From Botryococcus braunii (lineage: Eukaryota; Chlorophyta; Trebouxiophyceae), in the NCBI GenBank assembly GCA_002005505.1, contig MVGU01001480.1, positions 36,933-100,932 on the forward strand: 64,000 bases of DNA. The letters run 5' to 3'. Below, piece after piece: positions 1 through 10,737 of the stretch. Position numbers and translations under genes: made by a program. Numbering within the stretch: position 1 is the first letter of the stretch; each line of letters opens with the position of its first letter. Under the pieces are notes generated by a model. It searched no databases, was not told the DNA's origin, and was given only the letters and a program-made list of their open reading frames with translations.

Positions 1-1315
1 TTCTCACAAACAATATGGGGCTACCATACGGTGATGCACTCGGCCTGATGAAACCCTGTGCTAGTAATTCCTCAACCTGCCTCCGACACTCCGCCACTTC
101 TGGTTCAGCCAACCTATAAGTGGGGCGACAGGGCGGCGTATGGCCGGGTGTCATAGGTATAGTGTGCAAGATGCCCCTGTCTGGAGGTAAATCTGGCAAT
201 TTCTCTGGAAAAACATCCAAAAACTCTAACAACAATTGCTTCAAGTCTTGTGGCTTGTCAGTCATACCCTCAATAACACGCCGGGAGTTTTCGTTTAAAT
301 CTAGGCCGGTGGCTCCGCTGTCTTCGTCCCAAGGATTATCCCCCTCTGTAGTTGCCACTGCAACCCTATGGAGATAGTGTGTTGCACAAACTGAGTCCTG
401 TCCACTCCTTGCCTCTCGCACAACCCCCCAAAACCCTGGACAACCCTTTCGCATAGCCCGCCTAGCTTGACCCTCACTTATAACATTCACTTTTTGCGCC
501 GGTAAGGTACCTCTTTCACTAGGGGGCAGCGGGTTGAGGAGTGTAATGTAGTGTGAGGAATGAGGCGGTTTAAGATGAACTGCGCCATGATTGTAGTCAA
601 TTAAAGCTTTTCTTTCTTTCAAAAAATCCTCCCCAAGGATTAAGTCCACCCCATCCAACAGAGTTTCGCAGACAATGAAATCCCTCTGTTCCACATATGT
701 TTGAGATAAGTGCACCCTGAGCTTAGCTGTCCCCGCCGAGCGCATGGTCTGTCCATCTGCCAGCTGGACATCCACACACTTCTTTGACAGCCTCACTCCG
801 AGAGTAGCTAGGAAGTCTTGTCTGACGAACGAGTGCGTCGCCCCGGTATCGACTAAAGCGACGCCCTTCACACCAGTACAGTTAACATGAAAAAGCATTG
901 CTAAATGCCTATTTGAAAAAGCTTGAGCAAAAGATACGCTAAATTTGGGTCCGGCATGGTAAACTACATAGGAGTAGGGGACATCAGGTCCCTTGGTACC
1001 TTGCAGGATAACTCTCATGCCTTTTAGCCATGGGTACACTGCCTTGGATTTCGCCACTTTACCACCCATTAGAAAACAAGCACTTAAATGTTTATTTGCT
1101 TGTTGCTCACGAGCGAAAGTGGATAAGGTGTCCTCCGCTTTACCTATAGGTACTGCAACAAATGTCGGTTTAGACGTTCCATCGGGTAGGGTATTGTCAA
1201 AGGGGCCTCTAGAAAAAGAACAATGCAAAAACTCAGAACAACGTTGCTCGATAGAAGAATGAAAAGATTCCCAAGGAACAAAAGTGTGGAGGTTTCCTTC
1301 TCTAACTCCACTCAT
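1..1315 (-). CDS. pol: Ty3/gypsy element H pol, N-terminal part (protease, start of RT), runs off window
   Basis: Reading the minus strand from 1315 gives an open frame without stops to the window edge. An aspartic protease follows an N-terminal extension of about 150 residues, with the active-site motif VDTGATHSF near residue 156 and ILGEDFL further on. The last residues (EELLAQGFIRPSASPYGSPI) are the typical start of a Ty3/gypsy reverse transcriptase. The ATG lies in the overlap ATGA with the gag stop, so pol is in another frame than gag. Known role of the family: Gag-Pol maturation and reverse transcription in virus-like particles. RT, RNase H and integrase should lie beyond the left edge. 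Confidence 0.88.
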   Translation of the reverse strand, partial: MSGVREGNLHTFVPWESFHSSIEQRCSEFLHCSFSRGPFDNTLPDGTSKPTFVAVPIGKAEDTLSTFAREQQANKHLSACFLMGGKVAKSKAVYPWLKGMRVILQGTKGPDVPYSYVVYHAGPKFSVSFAQAFSNRHLAMLFHVNCTGVKGVALVDTGATHSFVRQDFLATLGVRLSKKCVDVQLADGQTMRSAGTAKLRVHLSQTYVEQRDFIVCETLLDGVDLILGEDFLKERKALIDYNHGAVHLKPPHSSHYITLLNPLPPSERGTLPAQKVNVISEGQARRAMRKGCPGFWGVVREARSGQDSVCATHYLHRVAVATTEGDNPWDEDSGATGLDLNENSRRVIEGMTDKPQDLKQLLLEFLDVFPEKLPDLPPDRGILHTIPMTPGHTPPCRPTYRLAEPEVAECRRQVEELLAQGFIRPSASPYGSPILFVR

Positions 1316-2649
1316 GGCCTACCGCGTCCCCTTGCCCGGCCCCGTCCACGGCCCCGTCCTCTGATTCTCCGTCCCCGTCCGGCCCCACCCTGTGCTGTCC
1401 ACCCTTGCATAGGGGCTGCTCCCACACCGAGGGACCTAAAGTTGTTGTGGCCCCCTCCTACCCGTCGCCGCAGCAAATCACCAGCCAGACCTGGAGTTGG
1501 TGGAGCAGGCTGGTTTACCTCCTGTCTGGCCTTCACAATGTGTTGCAAGATGTCCCACTGTTGTTGATTAAGATAGGCGTTAGGGTCCTCTCTAAGTTTT
1601 TTGAGTGGGCAAAACCAAGATTCATGGCCAGGGGTATTGCACGCGTAACAGCTTCTGTTGAGGGGAAAGGCAACTCTAGTGTCCCTCCGATACTCGGGAG
1701 GTAAACCATCCCTGCGGGGATAAGGAGTCGCGCCTTGGATCGCGGCGACCGTGGCGAGCGGCGCAGGGTAACCATGGGCCATCTGGATTGGCGCTGCCAC
1801 CATCGGTGCAGCTGCCATCATCCCAAATTCATGACTGTAGTAGGGGATTGTCCAGTCCTGTCCGACGCCAGCAACGTGCGGTGCTGGGCCAACGGTGGCG
1901 GTTGCAATGCTTGAGTTAGGGCCCCCGGGGCCGGGGCCGGTTCTCAGTCTCTTTGCCTGTAAGGGCCCGCCCACCGCGGCATCGTACCGAGTGAGTAAAC
2001 TTATCAAGGCATCCAAATCATCAAAACCTTTGCCTGTTGTAGGGTTAATTGCTGAATATTTCTTTAAATCCTCACGTAGGCCTTTACGAAACCTATGGAT
2101 TTTCTCCCCCATGGATAGGTCCCCACTGACTTCTACCTCTGCTAGCAAGGTTGTAAAGCGCTCAACATACTTCTCAACTGATTCGTTGCCCTGATATACG
2201 GAATCAAGTTTATCCCTTGCCTTTGCAACCTTATCAGTGTTATCATAGACAGAAGACAACAGATCCCCAAAGAGAGCTAAATCCACGACAGCACCTGGAT
2301 TTTGCCTCATGTAAGCTGCTTTTTTGGTAAACCACACCTTTTTCACGCTCTTTCCTAAACAGCGCACTGCGTAATCAACCCTGAGGTTCGCGGGCACACC
2401 GGTGAGTTCACAATATGACCTCACATCGTCTAGGAATTGTTCGAGATCGTCCCTGCGTCCCTCGAATTTTTCCGGTAAATGCGTTCGAACTGTCGGGATT
2501 CTTGCCTGTGGGTTCGCGGGGTTTTGAGCCGCGACTTCAGCGTTTTCTGCCTGTTGTCGTAACTCAGCCAGTTCGGCAGCCATTGCCGCTTCACGCCCCT
2601 CGGCCTCGGCCAAAGCAGCCTGCAGCTCTTCGACTTGTCGTCTAGCCAT
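1312..2649 (-). CDS. gag: Ty3/gypsy element H Gag
   Basis: An open frame of about 445 codons from the ATG at 2649; it can be extended to 2760 only with a GTG start. The N-terminus (ARRQVEELQAALAEAEG and on) is alanine/glutamate-rich and likely coiled coil. The middle has the retrotransposon Gag look (LPEKFEGRRDDLEQFLDDV, then VEKYVERFTTLLAEV). A CCHC zinc knuckle (CYACNTPGHESWFC) follows, and the tail is a basic RGRGRGR stretch. Expected role: capsid assembly and RNA packaging. Its TGA stop overlaps the pol ATG by two bases. The frame is intact, so this copy may be fairly young. Confidence 0.85.
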   Translation of the reverse strand: MARRQVEELQAALAEAEGREAAMAAELAELRQQAENAEVAAQNPANPQARIPTVRTHLPEKFEGRRDDLEQFLDDVRSYCELTGVPANLRVDYAVRCLGKSVKKVWFTKKAAYMRQNPGAVVDLALFGDLLSSVYDNTDKVAKARDKLDSVYQGNESVEKYVERFTTLLAEVEVSGDLSMGEKIHRFRKGLREDLKKYSAINPTTGKGFDDLDALISLLTRYDAAVGGPLQAKRLRTGPGPGGPNSSIATATVGPAPHVAGVGQDWTIPYYSHEFGMMAAAPMVAAPIQMAHGYPAPLATVAAIQGATPYPRRDGLPPEYRRDTRVAFPLNRSCYACNTPGHESWFCPLKKLREDPNAYLNQQQWDILQHIVKARQEVNQPAPPTPGLAGDLLRRRVGGGHNNFRSLGVGAAPMQGWTAQGGAGRGRRIRGRGRGRGRARGRGRP

Positions 2650-2850
2650 TTCTGAGCTGTCAGTGCTGGCGAGGCTCGGTGACACAGGAAATCGAGAAAG
2701 TCCGGGTGGGGGCCCTAAACTCGGTGACCCGAGTCGTAGGCCCCTAAAAGCGCCACACACACCACAACTAACCCAATCCGAATCTGTAGAATTCTCTGAA
2801 AACTTCTTTGGGAAATCTTTTCAACGAGAGGAGCTCAAAATTTGGCCCCT

Positions 2851-2863
2851 CTCGCCGATACCA
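2851..2863 (-). promoter_or_regulatory. Primer-binding site of element H
   Basis: On the minus strand this reads TGGTATCGGCGAG, beginning with TGG as expected for pairing to a tRNA 3' CCA end. The implied acceptor strand would start A1 and end U72, a hallmark of eukaryotic initiator tRNA. The same 13 bases form the PBS of element G at 51161. It lies between the probable LTR and gag. Confidence 0.75.
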
Positions 2864-2864
2864 G

Positions 2865-3163
2865 TGATACAGTAGAAACGGCCAAAGGATGCGAAAACAA
2901 TGGTTACAAGTTGTTTGGGCTCCACCTCAGTACCCGTCCAGTCCGGCCCGGTCCTTCCTCTGCCAAAGCCTTATTCTATCCTGTTCTAAGTGTGTCCCTG
3001 TCTCCATCGCCAATGCGCCTTGTCAAGTAAGGGGTCACTCCCTTGGCGCGTGAAGTAGCCACTTCTTGGCGTGGAGGAACATAACTCACGAAGGGACCTT
3101 TATGGAGGTCCAAATCCTCGTGGTCCGGTCATTTTCCTATAACACGCGACTATTCCTGTTACA
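2865..3163 (-). mobile_element. Probable 5' LTR of gypsy element H
   Basis: On the minus strand the block starts TGTAACAGG, like the G-element LTR (TGTAACGTT), and ends CA one base before the PBS. No partner LTR is in the window, so the outer border rests on the TGTAAC start only. Length would be 299 bp. Confidence 0.5.
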
Positions 3164-3263
3164 CTCGCGGTGTCACCCCTTCCTTAAACCCTAGTATCTC
3201 TTATTATTAAACTTGCATACACGTCTCCCTTTGTTTCAGTTTGTGCCCGAGTGTCAGTGTCCA

Positions 3264-3310
3264 CGTGTGTGTGTGTGTGTGTTTGTGTGCGCGCGCGCGC
3301 GCGCGCGTGT
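3264..3310 (+). repeat. (GT)n-(GC)n compound microsatellite, copy A
   Basis: Alternating GT repeats pass directly into GC repeats. This purine-pyrimidine alternation favours Z-DNA. It heads the first copy of a repeated sequence (see 3264-4351). Confidence 0.95.
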
Positions 3311-3344
3311 TATGAGGCCCATGGGTTATTGCATGGGGTGTTTC

Positions 3345-3506
3345 AGCACAAGACACATGGAAGGAGTTGCCCATCGGTACCCGTACCGCATCTGCGCACG
3401 CATACAACTGCAGGTGTACTGAACTAGTACAGTACACCTGGAGTTGTGTGCGTGCGCAGATGCGGTACGGGTACCGATGGGCAACTCCTTCCATGTGTCT
3501 TGTGCT
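3345..3506. repeat. 162-bp near-perfect inverted repeat
   Basis: The left arm from 3345 (AGCACAAGACACATGG...) is repeated in reverse complement ending at 3506 (...CCATGTGTCTTGTGCT). Arms are about 76 bp with a spacer of about 10 bp around 3421-3430. The arms contain the TCGGTACCCG block of the dispersed repeat, so this looks like two head-to-head copies of it. Confidence 0.9.
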
Positions 3507-3554
3507 GGAACAGTACTGTACAGTTTGTGTGCATAAAAGTTGACGATAACAATG

Positions 3555-3556
<2 letters not shown>

Positions 3557-3605
<49 letters not shown>

Positions 3606-3610
3606 CGCGC
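3557..3610 (+). repeat. (GT)n-(GC)n microsatellite, copy B
   Basis: About 44 bases of GT repeat followed by GC repeat, same polarity as copies A and C. ORFs with long CVCV runs here are not proteins. Confidence 0.95.
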
Positions 3611-4121
3611 TATTTAATGAGCCCCCTGCATGCGGTACTGTGGAGTGTTCCGCCACAAGATGTCACGGAGTTGCGCATCGGTACCACTACACCGTATGCG
3701 CACCCATGCACGCACACCCATACCCAGGAAAAGAGGGGGAAGGGGGGGCATAGAAGTTCTGCACACCTTTCGGGATCTTTTCGGGCCTTTCGCAACTGCA
3801 GGTGGCACCCTTGTCGCGACTGGCTTGCCTTTCCGCTTCCCGGCAGCGGGTCCAGCTTCTTTGGAAGCAGTAGTGGCCGCCCCCCTGCAGACAGCCGTTC
3901 ATGTCACGTGGTGATCATGGACATGCTGCACCCTATAGGATATATGGCAGCACAGAGAGACAGAGGGGGGCGGGGAGACACATGGGGAGAGAAGTTTGAA
4001 GCAGCAATAATCACATGTAAATTCAACCACACATCTATGTTTGTTTCCAGGTACATGATTGCCTTTCTTGGGGAGCACCGTGGTGTCTTGCGCTGTAACG
4101 ATGCGGCAGCAGGAGTGTCAC

Positions 4122-4247
<126 letters not shown>

Positions 4248-4740
4248 CTTTTCAATGAGGCCCCTGGGGGAACTGTGGGGGTGTTTCAGCTCCTGACATG
4301 CACGGAGTTGCGCACTGGTACCCCGTATGCGCACGCACACCCATACCCAGGGGAGGGGGGGGGGGCAAGAAGGGAACACTGTAATAATGGTTTCACTCAC
4401 ACTACCACCGATGTCCCAACCCTTTCAAGCCAATGCTTGTAACCCGTAACTCAAATTCCATTTCAAATTACCTTGAGGAAGACGTTGATAAACATCGGAA
4501 AAGAGGAGGCTAAGGTACATGCCGAAAAGATCAACTCCTAGACAGGATGGAGGCACCAATGGGAAAAAGGGGAAATATCGTAACAGAAAGAAAGATAGGG
4601 GGCGAGGGAAGGGAGGTAGAAGGGCGCAAGAGGGAGAGAGTGAAAAAGGGGGAAAGGGAGAGATGATAGGGGAGAGAGCAGGTGGGGGGGGGGCAAACTG
4701 TGACAAACAGACATGCAATCGCACGCATGCACCCCCCCTC

Positions 4741-4802
4741 CCCAACACACACAGACACAGACACAGACACATACACACACACACACATACACTCACTCTC
4801 TC
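4741..4802 (+). repeat. Imperfect (CA)n / (ACAGAC)n microsatellite
   Basis: CACACACAGACACAGACACAGACACATACACAC-type repeat following a purine-rich stretch (about 4550-4690). No gene seen between 4352 and 4939. Confidence 0.85.
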
Positions 4803-4939
4803 TGCACATATCAAGTACAGGCAAAAATGCCTCAGGGCTTGTTACACCCTGACACTGATGGCGCAGCATAGATCGATTGGACCCCAACTCAAGGAAACAA
4901 TACAATCTAAATAGGTCATTGAAGAAGGCACAGTAGAAA

Positions 4940-5562
4940 TAGAGTTGGGCAACTACGCGTTCCGTACCTACGCGTACGTACAAAAACCGTAGAAAAATCG
5001 TACGTAGATGGGATCCAACTACGGATGCCTACGCATGTTGTTTTCATGTTTTTGGGGGATTTTGCGCGATTTATGCCATTGAAAACATAGTCTATAATAA
5101 AATCTTTATTCAGTAGCTGCGTTCGTGTGTACATGGACTCTTTTCGGTACTTATGGTGTCCGATCATGCTTATCCGACCTGGCAGAAGTACACCGGACTT
5201 CTGCCGTACTGCAGTACAAATGTACTGTGTTGTATAAAATGCGGTTTTTTGTTTTCTTTGACAAGTTTTTTATTTTTTATAGGGATGAAAGGCATTAACT
5301 TTGATAGAAACAACCTCTACAGTGTCTGACTGGACATGCAAAGCGAAACATACTTGAGTTTTTCCATGTGCCAACAGGCCACATTTTGCTACAAAAGTGG
5401 ATGAAGATGGAAGAATTTCCATGAACTACGCCGGGCAATATTAACCACTAGGATGTCCTTGATCGAATGGTGCACTCTGCCGCGACCTACGCGACCTACT
5501 TACGCCTACGCGTAGCAAATACGTACGTAGATCGGCAAAAATCGTAGAAAATGCCAACTCTA
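4940..5562. mobile_element. Non-autonomous hAT-like element 1
   Basis: The element is flanked by identical 8-bp sequences AGTAGAAA (4932-4939 and 5563-5570), the target-duplication length of hAT transposons. The ends are inverted: TAGAGTTGGGCA at the left and the reverse complement of ATGCCAACTCTA at the right. Both subterminal regions carry many CTACG/TACGTA motifs, as seen in hAT elements where they bind transposase. Length is 623 bp and no transposase-like frame is present, so it would depend on an enzyme encoded elsewhere. Confidence 0.8.
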
Positions 5563-5570
5563 AGTAGAAA

Positions 5571-7123
5571 GGCACATTTCTTTCTTACGTTACATTGGCC
5601 AGCCCAGAGGCCTCAACATGCCCCTACCTCTGCGAGCCGTGCCTCATCCCTGCTTAGCCAACCTCTATGGATTGCGGAGACTTCTCAGAACTTCTGCATT
5701 CTCCTCTTGTAGTACCCTGCAGGGTACCCAGCTGCTTAGAATGGATGTGCAATGTTGAAAAACCACGTCGAGGTCCCAATTTGTAGGAGTGATGAGATGT
5801 GGTCATTGAAATTTCACTTCTAGAAGTGAAGGGAAGTTCAGGAGGCCCTTGATGGTCCAAACGAAGAGCACCAGCCACCTCATGCTGACAGCACTATTCC
5901 TTCAATACAGTTCCAAGTCACGACCACTAAGGAGTTATTCACTCACGGTCATACTGACGGCGTAGTTTTTGAGCTGTTCAAGGATTGTGAGGTACTGCAA
6001 GTCGCTCCAACCGTGCTGAGCAATATAGTTTCTTGCCGTGCCAAAACATCCTTGAGAGTCTTCGTAAAAGCATTCTGATAACGGTTCAAAGCATGGAATA
6101 ACTAATACAAAGCTCGGAGAAGCAGAAGTTCGTCCGGAGCACAGAAATTCAAAATGCAGGCGGTGTAGCCATTGGTTGCAAGCCCAAGCAACTCCGGCGT
6201 CAACTGTTCAATGATAGACATGAAACAAAATTGCCTCCACAAACACAAAATCTATCTTCGGAATGTTGGTCTTTGTGTGGGTCCAACTCACAGAACACTG
6301 TTGGACCAATTCCGCACTCGAGGTCTGAGTCAGGCCTTCTGACCACGGTGGGTCCCGCTGCGGGACTCCCACAACGTGACAGTGTCAGTGACACTGTCAC
6401 AGGAACGGCAGAATCGTAGTGCAGTTGCCCCGACTTGTCCAAGCCAAATTGTGCGTTTCCATGGGAGGCTAAAGGTATCCAGCTGTGCGCTGTATCCTTT
6501 ATTTTCTACCATTATTCATAATCTGAAGCTGGAGATTGGAAGCAGCTCAGCGGTGACTACCTCGGTTCCAGTGTTTGCACAGTGCCTGTTGTCTGTGTGT
6601 TCTTTTTGGATGAGCTTCTTCACGGTTATTATTTGGGGAAAAGTTTTCAAGAGTTATGATTTATATGAGTTGTGTGGTCTTAAACGAGCTGCTCAAGGGT
6701 GCTTCACCAGGTAGGTCACTTTGGGTTTCGTCAGTCCGTTTTGGCTTTCATGCCTGGCCGGCTAGAAGCAACAAACAAGATTTCCGAACTTGCTTCTGTT
6801 CATATTGTATACCAGTGAACTACCCGTCTCTTTGCCTGTATGTCCAGGAAACAGAACTCTTGTGGGTGAGGGCCCATCTTGCAGGGCTAACTCTGAAAAA
6901 CCATCTCGTGCAACAGTTTGGGGATTGTTTAGGCGGGGCCACTCAGGTGCAGAACAGGGAGGCCAGAGCTGCCTGCTCAATGCGTGTACAAAGCAGAGGC
7001 CAGAGCAGCTGACAAAAGGAACTGCTGCTTTCTGCCATGCACGGGCGCCAACGCTTACGCCGTTCTCTCCCGTCTCGCCTCCTTCTCCCTCCCTTCCCCC
7101 CTCTACCACCCTCCCCCCCTCTC
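5571..7123. other. Non-repetitive stretch without recognised gene
   Basis: Only short frames of 60-120 codons, none with a recognisable domain. Two perfect palindromes stand out: GTACCCTGCAGGGTAC at 5712-5727 and the 25-bp one at 6376-6400. The region could contain host intronic or intergenic DNA. Confidence 0.5.
6376..6400. repeat. 25-bp perfect palindrome (12-bp arms)
   Basis: GTGACAGTGTCA, one central base, then TGACACTGTCAC. The arms are themselves built from GTGACA/TGTCAC halves. Confidence 0.9.
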
Positions 7124-7125
7124 TC

Positions 7126-7128
<3 letters not shown>

Positions 7129-7217
<89 letters not shown>
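7129..7217 (+). repeat. (CT)n microsatellite
   Basis: Nearly pure CT repeat following a C/T-rich run. Long SLSL frames across it are artefacts of the repeat. Confidence 0.95.
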
Positions 7218-7221
<4 letters not shown>

Positions 7222-7377
7222 CTTCACCATTGAACGCGTTTGAGCCTGGGGCGTGCATGTGGAGAACCTTGACTGGAGATGAACTTCAAAGTACATCTCA
7301 ATCAAGGGATACCCCTGTCCATAGTGTCAGAGGTTTCCTTATCCAGGGATGCAGTTCTTTTGTGGAGCGAGGTTTTG

Positions 7378-7446
7378 CTTGGCTACTGGCATGGCATTCG
7401 CTTGGCTACTGGCATGGCATTCGCTTGGCTACTGGCATGGCAAGTG
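7378..7446 (+). repeat. Minisatellite, three 23-bp units
   Basis: CTTGGCTACTGGCATGGCA is repeated at 7378, 7401 and 7424 with a 23-bp period; the first two units end TTCG and the last diverges at its end. Confidence 0.92.
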
Positions 7447-7638
7447 CGTCCTTTCACAATAGAAAGGGGCATTCAGGTGCACCTGGCTTCTTGGCTTTTG
7501 GATTCAGTTTTGCGCTAGATTTCCCAATTTGCAAGGCAGTTTATAGAGTAGCCGGCTACTTCATTGTTCTACAGTATGACGATGGGTCATACTGGTACCT
7601 TCATCGGTACCCAAGCATTTCGCGCGCGCGCGCGCGCT

Positions 7639-7790
<152 letters not shown>

Positions 7791-7801
7791 TGGGTGACCA
7801 A

Positions 7802-7802
<1 letters not shown>

Positions 7803-7900
<98 letters not shown>

Positions 7901-7983
7901 GGTGCGTGCGCGTGCGTGTGCGTGTGCGTGTGCGTGTGCGTGTGCGTGTGCGTGTGCGTGTGCGTGTGCGTGTGCGTGTGCGT

Positions 7984-8063
<80 letters not shown>
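7803..8063 (+). repeat. Compound (GT)n-(CGTGTG)n-(GT)n array
   Basis: GT repeats flank a central block (about 7905-7995) of the hexamer CGTGTG. The hexamer block could have arisen from T-to-C change in the dinucleotide array followed by slippage at 6 bp. Confidence 0.93.
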
Positions 8064-8065
<2 letters not shown>

Positions 8066-8284
8066 AGGGGTGTCCTGGCTCTGGCAGAGCGCAGCTCCGC
8101 CAGAGCCAAGATCAGGGAGTTGCAGGGTTTAAGTACCTTCTTTTTTAAAATGGCAGTGGTCTTTGGAAGGAGGGGGTTGGCACAACGATTACACATGCAT
8201 TATCCTCACTTACAGATGGTTGTGAACCCTGGCCAAAACAATCTAAGGTGCCAGACATCCATCCTTTGGTACTTTCCTTGGTAC

Positions 8285-8475
8285 AAGTGGGGGGGGTGAT
8301 CAATCTGGGATCAATGTGAGATCGATGTGAAGAGGTGGGTTCGAACTGGGATTCGACCACAGAATCCCACCGCCAAGTGGGAACGAAGTGGGATCTCCCG
8401 ACAGCTGCCAGGGATCGAAGTGGGATCGAAGTGGGACCTAGGGACCGAACTGGGATCGAAGTGGGACCAATTTCG
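8285..8475. repeat. Short-period minisatellite (GGGATCGAAGT)
   Basis: Degenerate units of about 11 bp (GGGATCGAAGT, GGGACCGAACT and similar). It forms the last roughly 50 codons of the J ORF2 frame on the minus strand, so the true protein probably ended, or was cut off, upstream of it. Confidence 0.8.
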
Positions 8476-10728
8476 TTCTGCCAGTGTTGGAAGGCCTATA
8501 GCATACTTGGAACGCATGGGTTTTAATTGAACATCGTACTGCAACATGAAAGCCCATGCTATCAGGTAATCAATGGCCAAGTTGTCAATTACAAGAAAAG
8601 TAGCAACATAGTATGCTTTGTCCATGCAAAATATAACATTATCTAATGCACGGACAGTCATAGTGTGCGACCTTCCATCAGCCATGTTCACCCTAAATGG
8701 TTTGATTTTCTTGATGGTATGGGTGAAGAGATGTTGATCAGCAGCAAACGCTTTAGCACTCATAAGATTTACATTGCAGCCAGTATCAAAGTGCCCCATC
8801 CTAAGGGCCATGGGCGAGAATTGTGAGGGTACCTTAGCACCATTTTCTGCAGGCTTCAGAAAAGCGAACTTGAATGCAGGCATGCTAGCTGTTGGAATAA
8901 ATATTGTGGGTACCTGATTTGTCGCTACTTGTGCAAAGTCTTCCTGCATTGACTGTGGGACTGATTCTGCAATCTGCATTGCTGGAGTCAACAGTGAGAT
9001 AATTGGTATTTCCTCAAAATTAATGCTTCTACATGGAATGTACAAGGAAGGTTCCCTGTACAAAGGTGTCTCAAATGTGGTGTGTGGAGTAGCTGTCCCT
9101 GCATCCTGCATAAACATCTCCCCCCCTTGCAGGGGAAGCTCTCTGCCATTAAGGGAACAACTGAATGCAATCTGCTCCTGCTCAGCCATATGGTTTAGCG
9201 CGACCCCCATTTCAACTATGACTTTTTCAGCATCAACAGGGCTGGGCTGGAACAAGGCTTCACAAGCATCTGCAAACTTGGGGTATGCAGGGTTTTTAGT
9301 GATCCTGACCAGACCAGATAAGGTGGTTGTAATTACGGCTGAAGCAATGCGATTCTCTGGTTGATGGAAGTATTGCGGCGGATGCTGCGCGGGGCGCGGG
9401 TCTGCGCGGTCCGCGGGCCTAAAGTTTTCCGCCCTATACGGCCTCCTACTATTCAAGGCAAAAACATTAGCAGGTGGATTTTCATGAGACGTTCCTGACA
9501 TGGAACCTAGTCCCTGCATCATTCCGCACATTACATTACGCAAATCATCAAAGTCATGCACGACTGTGCTTGGCTGCGAGACAGGGGGTGTTTCAGGCAT
9601 GGAGGAAGGACCAGCATATCTGTCTGGTTGAAACCCTGTAATCTCTCGTGCCTGCTGCAGCAAATCAGAAGCATGATTATGTCTGAGCGCAAGTGCTCGG
9701 AGTGCAATGTCTTTCTTGGTCTCAATTGGGGTCATCTGTGCCCCAACATGCTGTGCCGGTGGAGGATTCATGGCTTTCTGCTGCAGCAGATCATGAATGT
9801 CCACTGACCAATTCATAAAACGTGGATTTAAATCATGTGAGTCCTGCACAAGTGCTAAAATATCCAGGTGTTGATTAGTCAGCTGGATCTGCGGACTCAC
9901 AGTGGTTACGACAATACGATTATGTTGTACTGTCCTCGTAGTGATCATCCTATGGGTGGGCAAAACACTCGCATTAACAGCAATATATTCATCAGTGTTG
10001 GGAGTCCTCTGCCAAATTGGTTCTAAGGTGTTCATGTATTCTGCATTAAAACGAGCCATATGTGTTTCGTTCAATGTGTTTGGAGGGTGTTGCAATGCAG
10101 GCACAAAGTCAATGAAGGGTTTGACCATTCCATTATCATAATACACTTGTGCTGGCTCTATGTTAGGGCCACTCGGCCAACCTGTATGCTGGGCAGGCTT
10201 GGGCAAGTGAGCAGGCCAGTACGGCGGTTTTTCAAAACAGTGAAGTGTGGGGTCAAACAAAGCAGCCTTCATTGGCCAACATAAGTCTTTCTGCCTTTCA
10301 GCAACACGTGTAGAGTCAGGCAATGGCAGCTTCCAGCAGTCATCAGTGTAAAGTGGCACGTTACGGAACGCAGTGGCATGGGGAGGAGGCTCAACTCTAG
10401 GAAGGAACGTAACTTCCTGCATCTCCATGGGCACTGGCAATTGTGGCAGTTGTGGCTTACCCGAATTTTTCTGACTGCTCTCAAAGGCTGCGCATTCTGC
10501 TGGAGTCATGGGGCGCTTACCCTTATCAATACCTTTGCTCGCTGCTGCCGTATCGATAAACTCATAAGCACCGGCCAAGAGCTCCATGCCCTCTTTAATC
10601 ATGGCCTGCACCTGCTTGGTATGCTTGGGCTTTCTGCCCCTGGTTATCAAAGGCGGCAACCCTGCAGGTGTCTTAACGGCTGGACCTGTTTTCTTTGCTG
10701 CCCTGGGTTTGCGGATGACTTTCCGCAC
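8311..10728 (-). CDS. Retroelement J ORF2 with aspartic protease domain; no RT
   Basis: Open frame of 805 codons from GTG; it opens after a TAG at 10738-10740. The first 550 residues are unlike anything I recognise (rich in P, Q, H). Near residues 660-760 lies a retropepsin-like domain: DTGCNVNLMS as the active site, then NMADGRSHTMTVRAL, and YLIAWAFMLQYDV near its end, resembling the end of gypsy-type proteases. After that the frame runs into the GGGATCGAAGT minisatellite, so the element is probably truncated before RT. It follows the J gag in the same reading frame, separated by stops. Confidence 0.6.
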   Translation of the reverse strand: MRKVIRKPRAAKKTGPAVKTPAGLPPLITRGRKPKHTKQVQAMIKEGMELLAGAYEFIDTAAASKGIDKGKRPMTPAECAAFESSQKNSGKPQLPQLPVPMEMQEVTFLPRVEPPPHATAFRNVPLYTDDCWKLPLPDSTRVAERQKDLCWPMKAALFDPTLHCFEKPPYWPAHLPKPAQHTGWPSGPNIEPAQVYYDNGMVKPFIDFVPALQHPPNTLNETHMARFNAEYMNTLEPIWQRTPNTDEYIAVNASVLPTHRMITTRTVQHNRIVVTTVSPQIQLTNQHLDILALVQDSHDLNPRFMNWSVDIHDLLQQKAMNPPPAQHVGAQMTPIETKKDIALRALALRHNHASDLLQQAREITGFQPDRYAGPSSMPETPPVSQPSTVVHDFDDLRNVMCGMMQGLGSMSGTSHENPPANVFALNSRRPYRAENFRPADRADPRPAQHPPQYFHQPENRIASAVITTTLSGLVRITKNPAYPKFADACEALFQPSPVDAEKVIVEMGVALNHMAEQEQIAFSCSLNGRELPLQGGEMFMQDAGTATPHTTFETPLYREPSLYIPCRSINFEEIPIISLLTPAMQIAESVPQSMQEDFAQVATNQVPTIFIPTASMPAFKFAFLKPAENGAKVPSQFSPMALRMGHFDTGCNVNLMSAKAFAADQHLFTHTIKKIKPFRVNMADGRSHTMTVRALDNVIFCMDKAYYVATFLVIDNLAIDYLIAWAFMLQYDVQLKPMRSKYAIGLPTLAERNWSHFDPSSVPRSHFDPTSIPGSCREIPLRSHLAVGFCGRIPVRTHLFTSISH

Positions 10729-10737
10729 TAGGGGACT

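Noticed and set aside
8335..8365. GGTTCGAACTGGGATTCGACC resembling a tRNA B box
   Set aside because: It is part of the GGGATCGAAGT minisatellite; no A box or acceptor stem around it.
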